This document shows, in pieces, positions 1 through 10,464 of a stretch of DNA of 64,000 bases. The first letter of the stretch is position 1, and each line of letters starts with the position of its first letter. The DNA lies in the NCBI GenBank assembly GCA_029378245.1, contig JARKIF010000041.1, forward strand, positions 186,001-250,000. Reading direction: 5' to 3'. Source of the DNA: Roridomyces roridus (lineage: Eukaryota; Basidiomycota; Agaricomycetes; Agaricales; Mycenaceae). The position numbers were made by a program, and so were the translations under genes. The notes under the pieces were generated by a model. The model was not told the DNA's origin and did not search any database. It worked only from the letters and a program-made list of their open reading frames with translations.

Positions 1-46
1 GCTGTGTTCTTGGTCTCTATCTACGGTATCCTAGCTACTAGAAAGG

Positions 47-54
47 TATAAAAG
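47..54 (+). promoter_or_regulatory. Possible TATA box before the poly(A) polymerase relic
   Basis: A TATAAAAG box lies about 80 bases before the first recognisable poly(A) polymerase codons. It could drive transcription of the relic, or belong to an unrelated upstream sequence captured by the rearrangement. Only the motif and its spacing support it. Confidence 0.3.
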
Positions 55-126
55 CAAGCCTGTATTCGCACTTTGAAAATAGAACTTTACCCCCCATCCG
101 TGCATACACATATATCTTTATTTTCT

Positions 127-771
127 ACACCATCCATGTGTGCGACGCACAACGTCTCTGCGTCGACGTTCGCAATTATGTGCGAGCAGATTCAAAACGG
201 TGCGCACTCGTTCGTATTTCTCCGCGTCTAGGTGCTGTACTGGTAGAAAAGATCGTCGCTGGGGAGGCATCGTGGGCGGAGCTCTTCACTAAGCACGATT
301 TCTTCCATCGGTATAAGAATTACATCCAAGTGATTGCGATGACGAGGGATGCGCAGAAGCAGATTCGAATGTGTCCTTTTCCATCGGCGAGTTTCTCAAG
401 ATGGTCAAGGGCGAGACATTTGATGAAGCGATGATGGGGATCGCGTTGAAGCATATTCGGGGGTGCGTTTTCCTCTTCCTGTCTGCAACTCGCTCCGATT
501 TGATGTTGACGTATTCAACCACATCACGACAGTACGGCGCTCCCCGAGTATGTTTTTGACCCCGGGAGGCGAGGGCTACGGGTAAGCGGTCTAGGGTGAG
601 TTGAGCTTGTCGGGGCTGTCTTTGTTCCTGCGTCTTATGGTTGTTAGAAATCGATGGGCGGGGTGGATACGCCGAATAAGAAGCCGAGGTGAGAGTCTAT
701 TTGTGCTTTCCCTTACTTCTGGTCGGTGGTTGATGTTTGCTGTTAGGGTGTCGGTTACGAGTGCTCCGTAG
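127..771 (+). pseudogene. Poly(A) polymerase relic (C-terminal part, internal deletion)
   Basis: Translation with short introns removed gives poly(A) polymerase: SMCATHNVSAST, then EKIVAGEASWAELFTKHDFF and HRYKNYIQVIAM, which belong to the central domain of eukaryotic poly(A) polymerase. A GT-AG intron at about 201-230 joins the first two pieces. After residue Arg in DAQKQIR the frame jumps to a later block, FLKMVKGETFDEAMMGIA, which resembles the family's RNA-binding domain, so the segment between is deleted. Two further introns lead to ALPEYVFDPG and a basic tail, GGVDTPNKKPR, ending at a TAG at 769-771. The nucleotidyltransferase catalytic domain (Gly-Ser plus Asp triad) is absent upstream, so this cannot be an active enzyme. 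The last exons are repeated in the adjoining tandem duplication. Identification is firm; pseudogene status follows from the missing domain. Confidence 0.75.
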
Positions 772-1280
772 ACCGAACCAACTGCGGAGGAAATTGAATC
801 GAATTTCACTGATCCTACATTTTGTTTTATTATTCTCCAGTACTATTTACATGAGGTTTCAAATCCAACAATGGGCCCTACAGTACTCATAGAAAAAAGC
901 ATGGAAACACACAGGTGTCACTCCTCAAGACCTCACTAGGGTGAGTTGAGCTTGTCGGGGCTGTCTTTGTTCCTGCGTCTTATGGTTGTTAGAAATCGAT
1001 GGGCGGGGTGGATACGCCGAATAAGAAGCCGAGGTGAGAGTCTATTTGTGCTTTCCCTTACTTCTGGTCGGTGGTTGATGTTTCTGTTAGGGTGTCGGTT
1101 GCGAGTGCTCCGTAGACCGAACCAACTGCGGACGAAATTGAATCGAATTTTAGTGATCCTACGTTTTGTGTTATTATTCTCCAGTACTATTTACATGAGG
1201 TATCAAATCGAACAATGGGCCCTACGGTACTCATAGAAAAAAGCATGGAAACACACAGGTGTCACTCCTCAAGACCTCAC
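591..1280. repeat. 345-bp tandem duplication of the poly(A) polymerase tail
   Basis: Copy 1 (591-935) and copy 2 (936-1280) are nearly identical direct repeats starting CTAGGGTGAGTTGAG and ending GACCTCAC. Copy 2 lacks one base in the TTTGCTG/TTTCTG stretch. The unit carries the last intron-exon-intron-exon block of the poly(A) polymerase relic. The right edge of copy 2 is exactly where recognisable NLR sequence on the minus strand stops, so the duplication and the NLR truncation share a breakpoint. Confidence 0.9.
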
Positions 1281-2406
1281 CCTGGAGAGCAGCTACTGGG
1301 CTGAGTTTCATGAAGCTAAGTTCCCAGGTTGTGTAGACAGTCCACTCATAGTTATCATGAGCCTGGTCAGGATGCTGCAGCAGCAGTTCTTCCTTGTTTT
1401 TCCTGTAGATAGACAGATAGTTCTTGAGACATTTGAACTTGGCAATATAAGCCCCAGCCTGGACAATTGCAAGAGGCAGGCATGAGAGCCCCTGTGCATT
1501 GTGATAAGTATGAAACCATTGTCCGAGGAACTTGGAACCTACCTGTACAATGCCCATGGCTAATGTATGGTTTTCATCTGTGTGCTCCTTCACCGCTCTT
1601 TCAAGAAGAAGAGCTGCATTTTCTGTGTCCAAGTCTCCCACCTGTGAGTGAGAAGCAGGCCCATAAGTAGCAAGTTTTGGGTTTCGGGAAGTGATGATAA
1701 TGTTTCCATGGGTGCATTGTGGGAAGAATGATGATAGCTTCAGCTTTGGATCATCTGCATTATCAAAGAGGAGAGTCCATTCTTTCTTCTCAGAAATAAG
1801 CCACTGAAGGCCAGCTTCTGGTGTTTTACCAAAGCTCTGGGAAATTCCTATGTTTGTGAAGGATGTTTTCAGAGCTTCGGGAGAGCTGGCATTTACGAAG
1901 AAGCGCTTCGTAAAGCTGTAAAGTTATCAATCATATGCAATGGTTTCTGTGGCAAGAAGTGCATACTCGTCAATTGACTCCAAAAATTTCAAAGCCACCT
2001 GAGTCTTCCCAGAGCCACCAAGACCATGGAGGACAAAAATCCTTCTCTTCTTGGGTTCCTGGGAAAAGTACTGTTGCATCTTATCAAGAATTTCTTGTCT
2101 GCCCTGGAAGATCTGAGAAGCTGGCGGACATCTGACAAGTGCCAGAGCAGTGTGGCATTCTTCCCGTGCTGTGATATTTGCTCAGTTGGGCTCCCAATAT
2201 ATAGATGAGGTACCCACTGATGAGTTCAATTTGACCTTGCTGTCTTGGTTCTTGGCCATGTGAATAAACACTGTGTATGGTCAGATCTGGGTCTGCAGAT
2301 GCACTAGGAATTTACTTCAAGTTGGTGATCCTCAGGGTCCCTCCTTCACCAGAACCTCCATCTCCCCCATGTTGGTCACCTACCCCACCCTGACCACCGG
2401 TCCCAC
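1231..2406 (-). pseudogene. Truncated NB-ARC NLR protein with glycine-rich N-terminal motif
   Basis: Read on the minus strand, the order is: a glycine-rich exon (2312-2406), the linker CPPASQIFQGRQEILDKM, a Walker A P-loop VLHGLGGSGKTQVALKFL (about 2000-2060), Walker B WTLLFDNADD, sensor-like GNIIITSRN, and the GLPL-type motif GLSCLPLAIVQAGAYI. These are diagnostic of NB-ARC STAND ATPases. The stop codons between Walker A and Walker B are removed if GTCAAT...TTACAG (about 62 nt) is an intron, giving KFLDFTKRFFVNAS in frame. The coding match ends at LSFMKLSPVAALQ at position 1281, at the border of the 345-bp duplication, so the winged helix and the TPR or other repeat sensor are missing. It may still encode a motif-plus-NB-ARC product, but loss of the sensor suggests a dead receptor. 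Family call firm; the upstream exons are uncertain. Confidence 0.75.
2312..2406 (-). other. Glycine-rich motif exon of the NLR
   Basis: After an acceptor TTTCAG the minus strand reads GGTGGQGGVGDQHGG followed by DGGSGEGG and TLRITNL. The open frame would stop at 2312-2314, but a GTAAAT donor one base earlier avoids it. The layout GGTGG-x-GG, spacer, GG-x-GG-x-GEG recurs in the protein at 57531-58950, again directly after an acceptor and in the same phase (G|GT). I infer a shared self-assembly or docking module. Confidence 0.6.
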
Positions 2407-2697
2407 CTGAAACCCAGGTCACTACTGACTCTCATCGCAAGACTTGGGTCATGTTGACTTGCCATTGATATGAAAATGTGTCCCCGTCTGCATTTCAGCC
2501 ATGGGGATAGACATTGAATGGGGTGTGGTGTAGGTGAGAGGTAAGAGAGGTCCTGACGTGGCAGAGGTACTATATATGGGTTTGACAGACACTGCCCTGG
2601 GTGGTACTCGGCAATCAGAAGCTGCTCATCAATGAGTCACTTGTCGCGAATGTTGAAAGCTAGATACGGGGAGTCACTCTGGACAGGTATCGCAGGA

Positions 2698-3150
2698 CAA
2701 GGGGGCACCGGGATCGAAATTTCGTACCGGGGGAGGGGGGGGGGGGGTCCCGAGAGGGCTCGAAAAAAATTTCTATATGTATATTAGTAAATGTGTTTTG
2801 GAGCATATTGGACACTCTTGATTGAAATTTGGAAATCGGGACTGATATATTACATAATACAGCTGCCAGTCTCATCGACTCTCACAAGACATTGCCACAG
2901 ACAACAAGTGTATCATTGCTCAAGTACACATGAGATGGGTCTAATTGACACTGGGGTCCTCTAATAAGTTTGTAATACATATTTTTCCTATGGTTGGGAG
3001 CCGCGGATTGCTCGGACCGCCGGTAAATCACATGATCGTGGGAATGATCTGCCTTATATAGGAGGGGAGGGGTGGGGGGGGGGGGTCCAGCCAGGGTCGA
3101 AAAAAACTTTTCGACCCTATATCCGAAATTCCGATCCCGATCCCCCCTTG
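2698..3150. mobile_element. hAT-like MITE, 453 bp, 8-bp target duplication
   Basis: The ends are inverted repeats: CAAGGGGGCACCGGGATCG at the left, and the complement of CGATCCCGATCCCCCCTTG at the right. Both sides are flanked by the same 8 bases, TCGCAGGA (2690-2697 and 3151-3158). An 8-bp duplication is typical of the hAT superfamily. Long poly-G tracts lie just inside both ends. There is no transposase frame, so it is non-autonomous. Confidence 0.8.
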
Positions 3151-3249
3151 TCGCAGGAGAGTACGAGGGGGATACGAGGAAAAGACTACTGTAAATTGAG
3201 ATTATTTAAGGTGACAATGACAGACAGGGGCGTATCCTCAGTGACGCGA

Positions 3250-4907
3250 CATTGTCGCTAACCACCGTGGCACCACCAAACCACCACGGACTCTGGAGGA
3301 GCATGTTCCCTTTCTTCCAAGGCCACCCATTCTTTCAGGCCTTCCTCGGCGCACATGGTCTGTGTCTCTCCGAGTCGAAGCGCTCACGGCGGACACCTCA
3401 ATTCGTTGGGAATCCCTTCGCCGCCTGACGCTTGTGTAGTGTTTTCCCGGCTCCGGCTTGGCTTGAAGCCGCCGGCTTGGGCTTGGCTTGAGCCGGCTCC
3501 GGCTTTTGAAATTCCCAAGCCGGAGCCTGAGCCGGATACCCCGGCCGGCTTGGGCCCGGCTCAGGCTTAGCCGGCGGCTTCGGGGATTTTTTTCTGTATT
3601 CGGATTTCCATTGCCAATGGGGCCAAATTGTCAATTCATGGTAATGTATCATTCATTCAGTCACTTACAAGTCAAAATTTAGTGGCCCCGCGCCTCATCT
3701 GAGAGGAAGAGTGTGAGACGGCGAGTGATCATTCTTGATGGTCCCAGTGATGGCCATCAGTCGACCCGAACCTTGCATGAATTTGACTCGGCTTGACTCG
3801 GAAAACTTGCAGTGCATTGGATGGGTTATACTAGCCATCTTTGAAGGTAAGTTCAAGTGTAACACATTAATCCAGGGGCTCACAAAAGTTGTAGTGGGAA
3901 GCCGGGGCTTAGCCGCCGGCTTACGGCTTGAGAAAACTCAAGCCGGAGCCCAAAGCCGGCTGCACATCCGGCTTGGGCTTGGCTTGGCCCGGCTAAGCCG
4001 GACCACGGCTTAGCCGGCTCCAGGCTTCGAGCCGTAGCCGGCAAAACACTACGCTTGTGACCAATCACGGCAGCGGTGAGACCCCTGAGTCGTACCCCGT
4101 CTTGCCCATCTTGCGCCAGTGTTCCCACCTCGAAACTTTGAACGTTGACTTTGTTTTCGGCATGGATCTCCAGCAGAGTCTCAACCCGCAGCCTCCCTGC
4201 GACCTGCCGCATCTGCGGCGGCTCTCCGTCTCCGGTTGCACATGGGCTTTGCTGCGCAGCATTAACAGTGCTCCGGAATTGTGCATCCTCTCGTATGTGC
4301 TCGACCGAGTGACCACCGTGGAGACGCCGAGTCCCCTTGTGTGTTTAGTCTCCTGCTCCAATCAGCTCCAGTGTCTTCGTCTCAACATGACCTCTCGAGC
4401 GACACCCTCATGGTGGTCCTCGGTGCCATACCTACACTGCGTGATTTGACGCTCCCAGGGGAGCCGCGAATTAAGGCACAACCTGGTGCCCTGCGACACC
4501 GCGACAGCCTGGTGGTGCCCATGCTTACCCCAAATCCCAATCCCACTCCCACGGTTATCTGCCCCCGGCTCGAGCACCTCAAACTGCTTCATTTCCACGC
4601 CCTCTCGGATGAGGATCTCCTCGCCTTTGTCCTCGCACGTACCGATCCCAATATTTTGGATGCCACTCAAATGGCTTGTCTATCGGAGCTCACAGTGCAA
4701 TCCAACCGCTGGTGCCAAGTTGACATCATCCCCTCCCTGGAGCTTCAAATGGTCGGCTGGCTCAAGGTGAATCTTGTTTATCATCCCAAACCCAACTTCG
4801 AGACGTATTCGGTCACGCATGCGAATGATCCTTCGTACGTGTGGGACCCGTCGGCGAGGGAATGGGATATGCCGGATGTGAACAGTGGCTGGTATGGCCA
4901 TACATGA
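3250..4907 (+). pseudogene. F-box/LRR-type gene broken by a MITE and a frameshift
   Basis: From about 3250 one frame reads into SLRVEALTADTSIRWESLRR and reaches the MITE at 3436. Beyond the element the same frame resumes with LTLVTNHGSGETPESY, then leucine-rich strands (LRQCSHLETLNVDFVF, LPHLRRLSVSGC). Removing the element and one copy of its target repeat joins the two halves without a shift. At about 4395 a +1 shift moves the frame to LMVVLGAIPTLRDLTLPG, PRLEHLKLLHFHALSDEDLL and a normal stop at 4907. The C-terminal half matches the irregular LRR region of basidiomycete F-box proteins. No N-terminal F-box is visible upstream. MITE insertion plus frameshift make it a pseudogene. Confidence 0.7.
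3437..4051. mobile_element. hAT-like MITE, 615 bp, rich in subterminal CCGGCTTGG repeats
   Basis: The element starts TAGTGTTTT and ends AAAACACTA, with 8-bp target duplications CGCTTGTG at 3429-3436 and 4052-4059. The TAG-x-G terminus and 8-bp duplication fit hAT elements. Both subterminal regions (about 3450-3575 and 3900-4040) are packed with CCGGCT/AGCCGG units in both orientations, as expected of transposase-binding repeats. There is no coding capacity. It sits inside an LRR-protein frame. Confidence 0.85.
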
Positions 4908-4959
4908 TTTTCCCCTTCCATTTATGATTCCAGAGTAGCATTGTACGATAGTAAAGTAT

Positions 4960-6819
4960 TCAGGGCACGTACGGACTAGAATTGGGAATAGACTCGACGA
5001 ACGGTAGATCATCGCACTGCAATCCTCCGGACAGGACACACTGCGCTACTCGTTGTCCGGCATCCATACCTTCGAAATATGCGCCATGGAGGAAACCTAT
5101 TCGGGGTTCATTACTTGCATCCCCACTGAGCCCAAGACCAAGACTCACCGAAATACCGCTGACTCATCGCCTCACCAGAGAACCACAACCTCCCAAGATT
5201 TGCGCGCAAGTTCAAGTGATGCGGGCGGGCTTACGAAGCTCGCGGGCCAGTTGCCGTAACTTCCCCTGTAGAGTGGGTCGGAGAACCAACGCGGGAAGAA
5301 GAATGCTGTGGGTGTTCAATGGGATGGTTGTATTCGGGAACATGGCGCTGAGGACGGAGAGAGTTCGGTTTGGATCTGAGTGTCGGTGAGGGATTCGATT
5401 GCTTCGGAGTAGTCGCCCTGGGTGTAGGGTCGAAGGTCAGGAAGGGTGGGTGGGTTGGAGCAGGAGGGTGTCACCGTGACAGTTGCGAAGATCCTTCCAG
5501 AGTCGGGAAGGAAGCCGTCGAGGTCGAGGCTTTGCCAAACTGGATACCGCCCGCGGACTTTATCCGCGTGCAGCGCAAACTACGGTATTTGATGAGTGAG
5601 TTCAAATTCGTCCACAAAACATAAACACACCTGAGTGTCAAACCAGAACTTCTCGTCAAACTGCAGGAACAGCTTAGTGTACGTAGCCATCGTCATACTC
5701 TGAATCGCCTCCTGCTTCCACAAAGGCAACATCGGCTCAAACGCCACATCGTCATGTTGCAACACCCCAACGCTGAACGTACTAATCGCATAGTGCGAGC
5801 TTATCTTGGTCCCATTCGCGAGGGTCGCCACCACGGCGTCGGAGGAGTACGCTATGTTCGTTATGATGGCGTTGACCAGGACTTGGGAGGGCTGGAGGAA
5901 TGGGGATGCTTCGGATTGGATGAGGTATTTGAATCCGCGTTGGTCAATGGAGAGGAGGTTGGAGTCGGAGAACCCGCCTTGGTCAACGTCGTAGGTAAAA
6001 TTCGTAGCCTGACGCAGAATCAGTGTGTGACGATACGAGCGAGGTTGCCTTACCCATGAGGAAGCGGTCCACGATGTTTGCTCGGGAGTCTGGGCATACT
6101 TCCAATCCTACGATTTTAGAGTCAGAAAGTCAAATTTACGGTCGTTAATGCATAGGCACGAACTAAGAATGGGCATGAGAAGACGCATTCGGAAGTTGGA
6201 GAGACTTACAACGTAGTACTCGACCACCCTTTCAGCTGGAGTTTGGGGCTTGACACCGATGAGAGAGTACTTAGCTCGTCCTGCAGGTCGTGTCAACCTG
6301 CTGTGTTGGCACCCTCCCGCCTCCGACTACAGTGAGGTTCGTATACGCATCGACGGCGTCGTTCAGAGTTTTTAAATAGTCGACCTTGCCCGTCTCATCG
6401 TAAGTCTCTGCGAACCAGTCAGCGACAATTCACGAAACAAGTTGTCGACGCACCGACGGACTCGTAAAAGTCCGACTCGACCGCCTTCAATCCGTACTTC
6501 TGAGCCAGCGTGTATATTGGATTCGCAGGCCCCGTGCCTTCCTGCTCTCCTCGGATCCAATTCGCTCCAAGCTCAATGACAGAGGTCCGTCCGGATGCAC
6601 CAAACTCCATCGAGTGCATCCGCCCGCCGAGCTCATCGCGCGCCTCAAGGATGAGGAAGTTTGTGGCCTTCTGCTCGGTGAGGTTGCACACTGCGATGAT
6701 GCCGGCGACGCCCCCGAGAATGAGTACGGTTTGTCGTTCTGCGTCGTTCCGGCGGTTGATGCGGGGAGGGCGAGGGGGGCTGTCGTGATGAGGAGCAGCA
6801 GGCGAGCGAGGCGCTGCAT
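4960..6819 (-). pseudogene. Secreted FAD amine (polyamine) oxidase, frameshifted
   Basis: The minus strand starts with a signal peptide (MQRLARLLLLITTAPLALPA). The FAD-binding segment VLILGGVAGIIAVCNL then appears one frame away, followed by ARDELGGRMHS, LGANWIRGE, WKYAQTPEQTSW, GTKISSHYAISTFSVGVLQ and, at the C-terminus, WFAGEAMSQRYFG-like sequence and FLHGAYFEGMDAGQRVAQCV. This order is that of flavin-containing amine oxidases that oxidise polyamines. Defects: a one-base shift between signal peptide and FAD domain; a dinucleotide-binding motif reading LGGVAG where GGGVAG is expected; a shift near 6290; and at least two shifts between 5250 and 5480. Several introns of normal size remain recognisable, so decay is recent. 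Confidence 0.8.
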
Positions 6820-7142
6820 TGGCGAGCGGCAGTTCGTTTTTTGCTGGTGGTCTTGCATTGAGCAGGCTGGGAACGACATCGGAGATGCAGGATTGGTTAC
6901 ATGTCCAGCAGCTCAAAAGGATTCTTGTCCCGTGGCAGTGCGCACCCCGTGATCCGCGTGTCCGTAAATCCGATCATTCCATCTTACGCTTGACCGCGCA
7001 CCTCTTCATCGCCTCTTCTGCCAACGTGTCGGGCTATATCCACCCCAACGTCAGTCTCGGTCCATTCTATCGTCGCGTACTCGCTCTCACGACTCATGGC
7101 TGACGTCCCGCAGGCTTTTTACGCTCCTTCACCACATTTTGC
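6820..7142. other. Divergent spacer between amine oxidase relic and PMT2
   Basis: No gene is supported here. The spacer must hold the PMT2 promoter and the former promoter of the oxidase. I see no clear TATA box. Confidence 0.4.
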
Positions 7143-9873
7143 ATGACGGAATCCAGGGGAGTGAGGCACCGTGGCCACAAGGCCCCAAGCCCAGCACCAC
7201 CGCTGACCGGGGCAGAGACGACCCCACGAGATGAAAAGAAGGAGCTGGGTCCGCATGAAGGGCAGTCAAAACCCCAGCAGACCGGGTTTGCACCGGTGCG
7301 TCACAATATCACACTCCCACTCGGTCGACCTAACTCGTACCCACGCAGGCCGACCTCCTCAAACCCGAGTACCTAGTCCACGTAGTTGGATTCACATACA
7401 CCCTCCTCTCCTTTTGGACCCGCTTCTACAAAATCGGCCACGCCAATTCCGTCGTATGGGACGAAGCCCACTTTGGCAAATTCGGCTCGCACTACCTCAA
7501 GCGCGAGTTCTACTTTGACGTGCATCCGCCCTTGGGCAAGATGCTCGTCGGGCTCGCCGGCCTCCTCGCGGGATACGACGGGAGCTTCGAGTTCAAGAGC
7601 GGGGAGGATTATACGGATGAGGTGCCGTACGTCGCGATGCGCATGATGCTCGCAAGCTTTGGGGCGGCCATGGTCCCGCTTGGGTGGTACACTGCGGTGG
7701 AACTCGGGATGAGTCAGTGGGCTGCGCATATCGTCGCTCTCATGGTCCTCCTCGGTGCGTTGCCCATCCCTCGTCTTCCAATCCATGCTAATTTCCCGCA
7801 GATGTCGGTTGGCTATGCATCTCGCGGTTCATCCTCCTCGACTCGATGCTCCTCTTCTTCACCGTGCTCACCGTCTTCTGCATGACGAAATTCCACAACC
7901 AACGCACCCGCTCGTTCTCCTTCCCGTGGTGGTTCTGGCTCACATCCACCGGAATCTCCATCGGCTGCGTCTCGAGCGTCAAAATGATCGGCCTCTTCGT
8001 CACCGCCCTGGTCGGCCTCTTCACCATCGAGGACTTGTGGGAGAAGTTTGGCGACGTCTCCATCTCCGTCGTATGTCGTCATTCTCGGCGGTATTTTCCT
8101 CCGCGCTAAACCCACCTCTAGCAAGATCAACTCAAGCATTGGACAGCGCGGGTCATCTGCCTGATATTTATCCCCATCCTCGTCTTCATGGCGTCGTTCA
8201 AAGTCCACTTTATGATTCTCACCAATTCCGGCCCTGGTGACGCCCAGATGAGCTCCCTCTTCCAGGCGGGTCTGGATGGGAACGAATTTGCCGACAGTCC
8301 GCTCGGTATGCATATTCTCTTCCCACATTTCCAGCTAAACGTTCGTAGAAATCGCCTTTGGGTCGCGCGTCACGCTCAAGAACGTCGGGTATGGCGGCGG
8401 CCTCCTCCACTCGCACGCACACCCCTACCCCGACGGCTCCGCCCAACAACAAATCACCTGCTACCACCACAAAGACCACAACAACGAGTGGGATATCCTT
8501 CCACGCTGGGAAGAGCCGCCGTATGACCCCGAAGGACCGATTCGATTCTTGCAAGACGGAGACGTTATCCGGCTGCAACATCCCCCGACGACGAGGTTCC
8601 TACATTCGCATCGGATTCCTGCGCCGATAACCAAGCTGCACCACGAGGTGTCTGGGTATGGGAACACGACGATTGGGGATGTCCATGATTACTGGGCTGT
8701 CGAGGTTGTGGATGATCTCCAGCGGGGCTCTCGGGCGGCTGTGCTCAAGGAGGGGAATATTCATGCGTTGACGACGAGGCTGCGGTTTAGGCATCAGGTT
8801 ATTGGGTGTTATCTGAGGGCGGCGAATGTGAATCTACCGCAGTGGGGGTGGAAGCAGGTTGAGGTGACGTGTGACCCGGAGAACAATCCCAAGGATCGGC
8901 ATACGTATTGGAATGTGGAGATGCATCGGAATGAGAGGTGTACGTCCTTTTTTTCATTTTTTATTATTTTCGTTTCGAGTTGCTCACGCCCGTTTTTGTA
9001 GTACCTCCGGGCGATATCGAATTCTACCACTCTCCGTTCCTAGTCGACTTTTGGCACCTCAACGTAGCGATGATGACCTCGAACAACGCGCTCGTGCCGG
9101 ACCCCGACAAGGAGGATATCCTCGCCTCCAAACCCACCGATTGGCCGTTCTTGAATCTTGGACTCCGGATGAACGGCTGGGGAGATAATACGACCAAGTT
9201 TTATCTGGTGGGCAATCCGATTGTTTGGTGGGGGAGTTCGATTAGTCTGGGCTTGGCGTTGGCGGTGCTGGGGGTGTATCTTTTGAGGTGGCAGAGGAAG
9301 TATGTTGATATGACGGATGGTGAGTTTTGCGCTTTCTCGGGAGTGAGGGGATGCTGATGAAATGGACCGACTAGGCGAGTGGACCCACTTTTTGTATGTT
9401 GGCAAGGTTGCGCTCTTTGGATGGGCGTTGCATTACCGTGAGTTTTTCTTTTTCGCATCGCCGACGACGAGGGCTTACGGGTTGTTACTCAGTTCCGTTC
9501 CTCATCATGGGACGTGTCACCTACCTCCACCACTACGTGCGTCTCTCTCCCTCTTCTCTCTCTCTGTCTCCACCCTGACGAGTTGACAGCTCCCCACGCT
9601 CTACTTTGCCGTCCTCATGTTCGGACACGTCCTCGACCACCTCGTATTCAGCTCGCGCCGTCTTCCCTTGGCTGTTAAAGCCACCGTGTTTGGAGTCATT
9701 GCGAGTGCGGTGGTGGGTACGTTTTGGTGGTTCAAAGGCGTGGCGTTTGGGATCGATGGGCCGATTGGGGAGCATTGGGGGCTTTTGTGGCGCAAGGTAA
9801 GTCGCTTTTTCCTTTTCCTTTGAGGGAAGAGAGCTGATTTGTTGGGTAGTCGTGGAATATCTATACTCAGTGA
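7143..9873 (+). CDS. PMT2: Dolichyl-phosphate-mannose protein O-mannosyltransferase, Pmt2 type
   Basis: An ER membrane enzyme that transfers mannose from dolichyl phosphate mannose to Ser/Thr of secretory proteins. Exons: 7143-7295, 7349-7754, 7802-8070, 8121-8305, 8349-8939, 9002-9319, 9375-9437, 9493-9536, 9590-9796, 9850-9873; all introns are GT-AG and keep frame. The first luminal loop has VVWDEAHFGKFGSHYLKREF with the essential Asp-Glu, then FDVHPPLGKMLVGLAG. Later come SRFILLDSMLLFFT and the Pmt2-like SSVKMIGLFVTALVGLFTIE. The central MIR repeats contain LHSHAHPYPDGSAQQQITCY, YWAVEVV and LRHQVIGCYL-type motifs. The C-terminus is a membrane domain ending in SWNIYTQ. About 750 residues, a full-length size. 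The N-terminal 50 residues are hydrophilic, as in the family. Subfamily (Pmt2 rather than Pmt1 or Pmt4) is judged from the loop sequence. Confidence 0.9.
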
Positions 9874-9984
9874 GAGTGAGGGGCGGGCACCCGAGAAAAA
9901 ATGTGTGGAGTGGCGTGGTGTAGTTATTTTATTGGATAGGTTCGACGTTCGTAATACCTAAGTACATATGGATTCTTTTTTGTT

Positions 9985-10110
9985 TCTCACCAGTCGCAAC
10001 AGAGTTTGAGAAAAACGCAAAAGGACCTTCCACCTCATGTGGTATCGGCTCTTGCGCGAATCAGAAGCGCACTCGAGAGCACTGGTCTGAATCTCTGGAG
10101 GTGGACGAGT
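9985..10110 (-). repeat. tRNA-related SINE-like repeat, family A, copy 1
   Basis: On the minus strand the copy has a B-box-like core, here decayed to GCTTCTGATTCGCGCAAGAG. The body GAAGGTCCTTTTGCG leads to CTCAAACTCTGTTGCGACTG, which is the 3' signature common to the family. Compare the better preserved copies at 13245-13400 and 18205-18360. Confidence 0.55.
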
Positions 10111-10464
10111 ACTTGCTTACTTCCTGAATGTCGATTTACGCCTGAATTCCCACCTTGAGAGCCTGAGGTTCGTTCCTGGTTCGACGGCTATGGTGCATGA
10201 ACATTTGCTTGGCCTCGATTATCGGTGGATTCGGAGTCAGACGGGTGTCCCAGCTTGGAAATGACTTCGTTTTCGTCGATAACCTCACAGTGAAAGTTAC
10301 AGGCGTTGAATGATTCTAGATTTGAAAAGGATTCTCGGTGCAGCTCGAGAGTCGAGACGGGCTCCAATGTCAAAATAGGCGTGGAGCGAGCTGTGCGCGG
10401 TGGTGTAGTTGTTTTATCGGACGGGCCTGTAATACATACATATGAATCCTTTCTTTCTTCCTCC

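Noticed and set aside
5053..5389. Plus-strand frames over 4982-5389
   Set aside because: They are antisense to the C-terminal part of the amine oxidase relic, whose motifs (HGAYFEGMDAGQ) are unambiguous.
7813..8328. 171-codon minus-strand frame
   Set aside because: Antisense to PMT2 exons. Its acidic translation (EEHRVEEDEPR) is a by-product of GC-rich codon choice.
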